Source of the DNA: an uncultured Schlesneria sp.
Lineage (GTDB): Bacteria > Planctomycetota > Planctomycetia > Planctomycetales > Planctomycetaceae
Direction of reading: 5' to 3'
Assembly: GCA_903834925.1 (NCBI GenBank)
Contig: CAILLA010000136.1
Location: 1 to 64,000, forward strand
DNA: 64,000 bases
This document shows positions 57,958-64,000 of this stretch, one piece after another (the stretch's first letter is position 1; each line of letters opens with the position of its first letter). The notes under the pieces were generated by a model. That model was not told the DNA's origin, did no database searches, and saw nothing but the letters and a program-made list of their open reading frames with translations. The position numbers and the translations under genes were made by a program.

Positions 57958-58267
57958 CCAGCCTCCGCATGGATTGCTCCAATGCTTCCAGGTCGTTGAT
58001 TCCGATAATCTCACTGGATCCGAAATGGACTAATATCGAATCTGAAATCAACGGCCATTCAGGGTCTGAACAACGTCCGAATTCGGCAAGGCACTCAAGT
58101 TGACAATAATGTTTCCCTGCCGGATTCTTGCGAATATCGTCGCCATCGCGGACATTTGCTATTCTGTCCAGTTCTCTACGTTCTACGTTTTGCCGTGGTG
58201 TTGCGGCGGCAGCGCAGTTTGATGGCGTTCTTCTTGTGGCAATTGGAACTTTTGGCGGAATTTTCAA

Positions 58268-60055
58268 GTGGCATTGATTGTACAGAAGTTTGGTGGTTCG
58301 AGCGTCGCGGATGCTCAACGGATTATGTCGGCAGCAAAACGAGCCGTGAACGCAAAACGGGCTGGTAATCAGGTCGTGATGGTGATCAGCGCTCGCGGAG
58401 ATAAAACTGATGAACTGATTGATCTTGCCAAGCAGATTAGTGAAGTCCCCCCTCCTCGCGAAATGGATATGTTGCTGGCCACCGGCGAACAGGAGTCGGT
58501 AGCGCTCGTCGCCATGGCAGTGCAGGCGCTCGGAGAGCCGGCGATTAGCCTGACTGGTTATCAGATCGGAATCCTGACGGATTCGACGTATACTAAGGCC
58601 CGGATTCGTGAAATCAAAACCGACCGGATGCGACAGGCTTTGAGTGAAGGCAAAATCGTTGTTGCCGCAGGTTTTCAAGGGATCGACGACGATTTCAATA
58701 TCACGACCCTCGGACGCGGGGGTAGCGACACGACCGCAACCGCGCTGGCGGCGGTACTGGAAGCGGATGTATGCGAGATCTACACCGATGTTGAAGGGAT
58801 TTTCACAACTGATCCGCGACTGATCAAGAACGCCCGCAAGTTGCATCAGATCGCGTATGACGAGATGCTCGAGCTAACCAGTCTTGGTGGTGGGAAAATG
58901 CACTCCCGCTCGATTGAATTCGCAAAAAAATACCGCGTGCTACTGCAAGTCCGTCCCGCCTATACGGACGGAGAAGGGACGTTGATCGCACCGCTACTGG
59001 ATGATGAAGTCCCGATGGTAACGGGTGTCGCGATGGTGAAAAGCGAAGCGATCGTCAATCTTCGAAACCTCCCCGATCGTCCGGGCGTTCTGGCCGCATT
59101 ATTTTCGAAAATGGCCGAACGAAAAATTCCAATCGACATGGTGATCCAGGACGTTGCGGAAGAAGGGATCGCCGAAGTGACGTTTACCGTTCCTCAGGAC
59201 GATCTGGCTGACGCGTTAACCGCTGCCGAACAAGCCGTACGAGCCTTGGGATCGGGTGAAGTTCGACATGGGACCAATGTGGCCAAAGTTTCCGTTGTTG
59301 GTGCTGGCATGCGAAAGCATACCGGTGTGGCGGCCCAAATGTTCAAGTCGCTATCCGATTCGGGTGTCAATATTCAGATGATTACGACCAGCGAAATTAA
59401 GATTTCCGTGCTGGTCAATCGTGACCAGCGCGAACTGGCGTTGCGAGCGGTTCACGAAGGTTTTGCCTTGGATCAGGAAAAGTCTGTACCTCCCGCAATC
59501 GGCTTCTCACAAATCGAACGGACCAAGCCAAAGGTTTCTCGTGACGAACTGGAGCGAGATGTCGTTTCACGGCTGGGAAGCATGGAAGACATCGTCGTCA
59601 GCGAAGTTCAGCTCGATACGAATCAATCACGAATTACCGTTAGAAACATCGCCGACGAACCGGGCGTAGCGGCAGCCGTATTCGCCGCAGTCGCCGAAGG
59701 TGGCGTGATGGTCGACTTGATCGTTCAGAATATCGGCCACGGACATCAGGCCGATATCTCGTTCACGGTACCGCGAGATGACCTGGAACGATGTCTGCTT
59801 TTGCTTCGCGAATTGGTCGAGCGCTGGCCTGGCACAGGGATCAGTTTTGAAAAAGAAATCGCGATGTTGTCTGTGATGGGCATCGGCCTTCGAAGCCATA
59901 CCGGAGTGGGCGAAAAGATGTTTAAAGCACTCGCCAACGCGGTCGTTAACGTGCAGATGGTGAATACGAGCGAAATCCGGATCAGCGCCGTTGTTGCTCC
60001 AAAGGATGCGACCAAAGCTCATCATGCACTTCTCGCGACGTTTGGTTTGGAATAG
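58268..60055 (+). CDS. lysC: Aspartate kinase with duplicated ACT pair (four ACT modules)
   Basis: GTG start; VQKFGGSSV, GRGGSDTTATALAAVLEADVCEIYTDVEGIFTTDPR; repeated ..RPGVLAALF../..EPGVAAAVF.. and ..HTGVAAQMF../..HTGVGEKMF.. Confidence 0.95.
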   Translation: MALIVQKFGGSSVADAQRIMSAAKRAVNAKRAGNQVVMVISARGDKTDELIDLAKQISEVPPPREMDMLLATGEQESVALVAMAVQALGEPAISLTGYQIGILTDSTYTKARIREIKTDRMRQALSEGKIVVAAGFQGIDDDFNITTLGRGGSDTTATALAAVLEADVCEIYTDVEGIFTTDPRLIKNARKLHQIAYDEMLELTSLGGGKMHSRSIEFAKKYRVLLQVRPAYTDGEGTLIAPLLDDEVPMVTGVAMVKSEAIVNLRNLPDRPGVLAALFSKMAERKIPIDMVIQDVAEEGIAEVTFTVPQDDLADALTAAEQAVRALGSGEVRHGTNVAKVSVVGAGMRKHTGVAAQMFKSLSDSGVNIQMITTSEIKISVLVNRDQRELALRAVHEGFALDQEKSVPPAIGFSQIERTKPKVSRDELERDVVSRLGSMEDIVVSEVQLDTNQSRITVRNIADEPGVAAAVFAAVAEGGVMVDLIVQNIGHGHQADISFTVPRDDLERCLLLLRELVERWPGTGISFEKEIAMLSVMGIGLRSHTGVGEKMFKALANAVVNVQMVNTSEIRISAVVAPKDATKAHHALLATFGLE

Positions 60056-60166
60056 TAAAACGGCTTTTGGGAAAGTTGACGTCGGACGTATTGGCAAAGT
60101 TCCACTGATTCATGGAGCGGCAGCTCCTGGAAAACCGCTTGCAGCGGCTCTCAAGGAATTACTTGA

Positions 60167-63100
60167 ATGTTTCGGGCATTGATCTGTCTGTTTTGCGCTG
60201 TCGTGGTTGCGGGAAATCTGGTTTCAGCTCAGGAAACGGCAAAGCCGAAACCGCTGAAAGCACTTTTGATTACGGGTGGATGCTGTCACGATTATGGGAA
60301 GCAGAAAGATGTGCTGAAACGCGGGATCGAAGCGCGTGCGATGGTCGAAGTGACGCAGGTCCATACCAGGGATTCGAGTGTCAAAGCCCGGTTTGACATC
60401 TATGACAATCCTGACTGGGCCAAAGGCTACGACGTGATTCTGCACGATGAATGTACTGCCGACGTCGTGGAGGTTCCGTACGTCGAAAACATACTGAACG
60501 CGCATAAGAATGGGATACCCGCAGTCAATCTGCACTGTGCGATGCACAGTTATCGGTTGCCGGGACGAGACGATTGGTTTCAATTTGTCGGGATTCAGTC
60601 ATCGGCTCACGGCCCGCAGGAACCGATCGATGTCACCTTCATTGATCGCAACCATCCTGTGACCAAGCCGCTGGGAAACTGGACCACGATCAGAGAAGAG
60701 CTTTACAACAACGTTAAACTGTTTCCTACCGCCAGGCCGCTAGCTCGCGGTCGGCAGGACGTGGGTAATCGAGTCGATGACTTTGTCGTGGCCTGGACCA
60801 ATGAGTTTGGAAAAGGAAAGGTCTTCAGCACAACACTCGGTCATAACACTGAGACGGTCTCCGACCCCCGATACCTGGACATGGTAACGCGAGGATTGTT
60901 ATGGGCCTGTGACAAGCTCAACCCGGAATACCTTCAACCGTTCGCTGTCGCCAAGAAGGAAATCGTTCCGGTGAATATCGCCCGAGGCAAAAAGGCTTCA
61001 GCCTCGGCGTCGCAGGATGGTCATCCACCTGAACACGCACTCGATTCGAATCCCGATACACGCTGGTGTTCACCCGACAATAACCCGGGGCAATGGTGGC
61101 AAGTCGACCTGGGTCAACCTGAAGAATTGACGGGATGTCGAATTGTCTGGGAGCAGGACGGCGTCAATTATCGGTACAAAATCGAAGGATCACCGGACGG
61201 TCAAAAGTGGCAAATGCTGTCAGACCAGACCAAAACCGATGATCGCGAGCAGGATCGGCGACTGAAGTTCGCAGCGATGCAAATTCAATATGTCAGGCTG
61301 ACCACCACGCAATTGACCCCTGGCTGTTGGGGGAGTTTCTTCGAGTTTGAAGTTCATGGAACGAAAACCGAAGAACGAATTTCACAAAGTGATTCGTCGC
61401 TACGTCCGCGAAATGTGAAGGGATTGTCGGGCGTAAAGGTCCCGGCTGGGTTTGAAGCAACTCTATTTGCCGCTCCTCCTGACGTCAGCTATCCAACCTG
61501 TGTCGCCACGACGCCAGATGGAACTGTCTACGTCGGAGTCGATGAAAACGGTTCGATTGATAACAAGGCCAACCGAGGCCGAATTGTCCGATGTCGAGAC
61601 CTTGACGGAGACGGAAAAGCGGATGAATTCAAAACCATCGCCAGCTTGGATAGTCCGCGAGGGATTGTCGTAGTCTCAGAGCCGTTGACCCGCGGCCATA
61701 TTCAACAGTCATCTCGAAAAACATCGCTGATTGTTTTGCACCCGCCAACGTTGACGGCGTTCCACGACGATGACGGTGATGGTGTTTCGGATCGATCAGA
61801 AATTCTTGTCAAAGGGATCGGATTCGACTTGAAAACACGTGGGGCGGATCACACGACCAACGGAATTCAAATCGGAATCGATGGCTGGATCTATGTTGCA
61901 GTGGGGGACTACGGTTTTGTAAACGCCATTGGCACCGATGGTCATTCGGCCCAACTTCGCGGTGGGGGAATCGCACGCGTTCGACCGGATGGAACAGAAC
62001 TGGAAGTTGTTTCCCGCGGACAGCGCAATATCTACGACGTCGGGATCAGCCCGATGATGGATCTCTTTACACGAGACAACACGAATGACGGCGGTGGTTG
62101 GAACGTCCGCTTGAGTCACGTTCCACAGGATGCTCAGATGGGCTATCCGTCGCTGTTTATCAATTTTTCTGACGAGATCGTCCAACCGTTGGCCGATTAC
62201 GGAGGTGGTTCACCATGTGGCACATTGTATGTCAACGAGCCAACTCTTCCCGGTGAAATTGGACATCAACTGCTGACGTGTGACTGGGGACGTAGCATCG
62301 TTTACCGGCATCCTCTCGCCTCAAATGGCGCGGGATTCATTGCCGAACAGGAACCGTTTATCGAGATTCCTCGCCCGACGGACATTGATGTCGATGCCAG
62401 CGGAAATCTTTATCTCACCAGTTGGAAGGATGGCGGGTTTACTTATAGCGGCCCGAATGTCGGGTACGTGATTAAAGTGAAGCCCCCAGCATCGGGTGTC
62501 GAACCATTTCCTGGGATCTCTGGCACAGTGGTTTCGACATTGATCAGTGGGAAACCGGTGAAATTACTCCCCACTGACAGAGAACTCGTTCAGCACCTGA
62601 ATTCGCCCAGTCATACAATTCGGCTAAACATTCAGCGAGAAATTCTGAGCCGTGGTGATCGGCATGAATTGGCGAAAGGATTGTTAAAGCTCGCGGCGTC
62701 GAATGATGCCAGCCTTGCCGTTCGTGTAGCAGCGATTTTCACATTGAAGCAGTTGCAAGGTCAGAGGTCCCACGCCGTTCTACTCGAATTGTCACAGGAT
62801 GCTACGATTCGAGAATACGCTTTGAAAGCCATTGCAGATCGAAAAACTCAACTGGGGGCAACATCGATTGCAGCCTTTGGCAATGCATTAAAAGATCAGA
62901 ATCCAAGAGTGCGTCTAGCGGCGGCTCGTGCCATCGGACGATTCGCAAACGTGAACACCGTCGATTCGATTTCGCTTCGTCAGTCGGCTAAGGAGCTTGT
63001 TCCGCTGGCGTCAGATCGAGACCCGCTCGTTGCTCACATCGCGGTACACAGCCTGGTTCAACTGAATGCGGTTGAAGCCTGTCTGGAAACGCTCAACGAT

Positions 63101-64000
63101 CCGTTGCTGGAGCGTCGGTTGGGTGCGTTGACGGTCTTGCGACACTTGTACGACCCCGCGAGCGTCAGCACACTTTTCAGTTGGCTGGAGAATCATGCGA
63201 GTTTCGCCGCCGCAGGGAAGGCAGGCGATGCTGAAATTAACCAACGAACCAGACAGGCGATTCTCACGACGCTCTGTCGGTTGAATTCGCGAGAGGCGGA
63301 ATGGACTGGCGATTGGTGGGGAACTCGCCCCGACACCAGTGGGCCCTTCTATAAGCCGGTCGCCTGGTCGGAATCAGTGCGAATCCTGAAGGGGCTTGGC
63401 GATGCACTCTCGATAGCCGATCCCGACACGGGAAAACGGCTGCTTATTGAGATGAAGCGGCACAAAATCGAGTTGTCGAATTCACAAAGTCAGCTTGTAA
63501 AGTTTGCGGCGGAAGACCCTGCCTTTGTTCCAACCGCGATTGATCTGCTCAGTGCTATGAACTCAGCTCTTTCCGAAGAATCCGGGCGATTGCTGGAACG
63601 AGTTGCAACAGCGTCCGCTCAAAGTGATGAGATTCGATCAAAGGCATTAAGGGCGCTGCTTCGTCGAATCGATCAGCCAATGATCGCGAACGCGGCCATT
63701 CGCAGCTTCGCCACTGTCGATGAAAAGAGTCAACAGGGCGAACTTGCCCGGGTTTGGGACGAGTTCATCCGTGAATCAAAACTTGGTGCTCATCTTGGTG
63801 AATTCGTGAAACTTGTCGGTGTCGATGGAAACACAAATTCCGCGGCAGCGTTGAATGCCAGAGAGGCGGCATACGCCGTCTTACAGGGGCTGGCGGATAA
63901 TGCGCGCGTGGGAAAAACAGAGCGAGACCTGGCTCTGAAAGCCGTCGAACTTGCCTGGACCAATCCAGAGTCAACCGTCAGCCTGCTTCGAGGGATCGGG
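60167..64000 (+). CDS. Partial: ThuA + F5/8-type-C-like + PVC dehydrogenase-like + HEAT protein, running off the right edge
   Basis: ATG 60167 MFRALICLFCAVVVAGNLVSAQE; ALLITGGCCHDY; ASASQDGHPPEHALDSNPDTRWCSPDNNPGQWWQVDLGQ; PAGFEATLFAAPPDVSYPTCVATTPDGTVYVG; absent from the ORF track because no stop lies in the window. Confidence 0.85.
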   Translation, partial: MFRALICLFCAVVVAGNLVSAQETAKPKPLKALLITGGCCHDYGKQKDVLKRGIEARAMVEVTQVHTRDSSVKARFDIYDNPDWAKGYDVILHDECTADVVEVPYVENILNAHKNGIPAVNLHCAMHSYRLPGRDDWFQFVGIQSSAHGPQEPIDVTFIDRNHPVTKPLGNWTTIREELYNNVKLFPTARPLARGRQDVGNRVDDFVVAWTNEFGKGKVFSTTLGHNTETVSDPRYLDMVTRGLLWACDKLNPEYLQPFAVAKKEIVPVNIARGKKASASASQDGHPPEHALDSNPDTRWCSPDNNPGQWWQVDLGQPEELTGCRIVWEQDGVNYRYKIEGSPDGQKWQMLSDQTKTDDREQDRRLKFAAMQIQYVRLTTTQLTPGCWGSFFEFEVHGTKTEERISQSDSSLRPRNVKGLSGVKVPAGFEATLFAAPPDVSYPTCVATTPDGTVYVGVDENGSIDNKANRGRIVRCRDLDGDGKADEFKTIASLDSPRGIVVVSEPLTRGHIQQSSRKTSLIVLHPPTLTAFHDDDGDGVSDRSEILVKGIGFDLKTRGADHTTNGIQIGIDGWIYVAVGDYGFVNAIGTDGHSAQLRGGGIARVRPDGTELEVVSRGQRNIYDVGISPMMDLFTRDNTNDGGGWNVRLSHVPQDAQMGYPSLFINFSDEIVQPLADYGGGSPCGTLYVNEPTLPGEIGHQLLTCDWGRSIVYRHPLASNGAGFIAEQEPFIEIPRPTDIDVDASGNLYLTSWKDGGFTYSGPNVGYVIKVKPPASGVEPFPGISGTVVSTLISGKPVKLLPTDRELVQHLNSPSHTIRLNIQREILSRGDRHELAKGLLKLAASNDASLAVRVAAIFTLKQLQGQRSHAVLLELSQDATIREYALKAIADRKTQLGATSIAAFGNALKDQNPRVRLAAARAIGRFANVNTVDSISLRQSAKELVPLASDRDPLVAHIAVHSLVQLNAVEACLETLNDPLLERRLGALTVLRHLYDPASVSTLFSWLENHASFAAAGKAGDAEINQRTRQAILTTLCRLNSREAEWTGDWWGTRPDTSGPFYKPVAWSESVRILKGLGDALSIADPDTGKRLLIEMKRHKIELSNSQSQLVKFAAEDPAFVPTAIDLLSAMNSALSEESGRLLERVATASAQSDEIRSKALRALLRRIDQPMIANAAIRSFATVDEKSQQGELARVWDEFIRESKLGAHLGEFVKLVGVDGNTNSAAALNAREAAYAVLQGLADNARVGKTERDLALKAVELAWTNPESTVSLLRGIG

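Noticed and set aside
57917-58846. 309-aa minus ORF overlapping the aspartokinase start
   Set aside because: Mostly antisense to a certain CDS; the C-terminal ~60 aa looks protein-like (LISDSILVHFGSSEIIGINDLEALEQSMRRLV) but no start or family could be supported
1-64000. tRNA/rRNA genes and insertion sequences
   Set aside because: No cloverleaf-like, rRNA-like or transposase-like sequence recognised by eye; tRNAscan/ISfinder not run

Overview
Planctomycete-like chromosomal window. Basis: PVC-type ThuA/cytochrome proteins, VWA/GATase membrane proteins, few Shine-Dalgarno sites, and a GTG-started aspartokinase with four ACT modules. I found no rRNA, tRNA, CRISPR array or intact mobile element. 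Main content: (1) a minus-strand operon of two SPFH/HflK-HflC-like proteins and a P1B-type ATPase whose C-terminus is a third SPFH module (635-6105). (2) Thioredoxin, SDR, two paralogous VWA/GATase-like membrane proteins, an S41 protease, an ABC exporter, MFS, a GT-C-like protein, a clan-CD-peptidase-like protein and an HlyD-type adaptor (6.3-23.4 kb). (3) A divergent six-gene electron-transfer locus (23.5-35.1 kb): one deca-haem and three penta-haem cytochromes, a putative b-type membrane protein, and a 1243-aa protein combining cNMP-binding-like folds, a tandem repeat array and 4Fe-4S ferredoxin motifs. I consider this the strongest candidate for an undescribed system. (4) An accessory stretch of zinc-ribbon, M50, TPR, HEAT, DUF4272 and DUF1963 proteins with gene relics (35-46 kb). 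(5) Two ThuA/PVC proteins, one running off the right edge. (6) A polysaccharide/sulfotransferase cassette bounded by truncated GT2-like heads (52.4-58.0 kb). All calls come from reading the sequence and supplied translations; no database searches were run.
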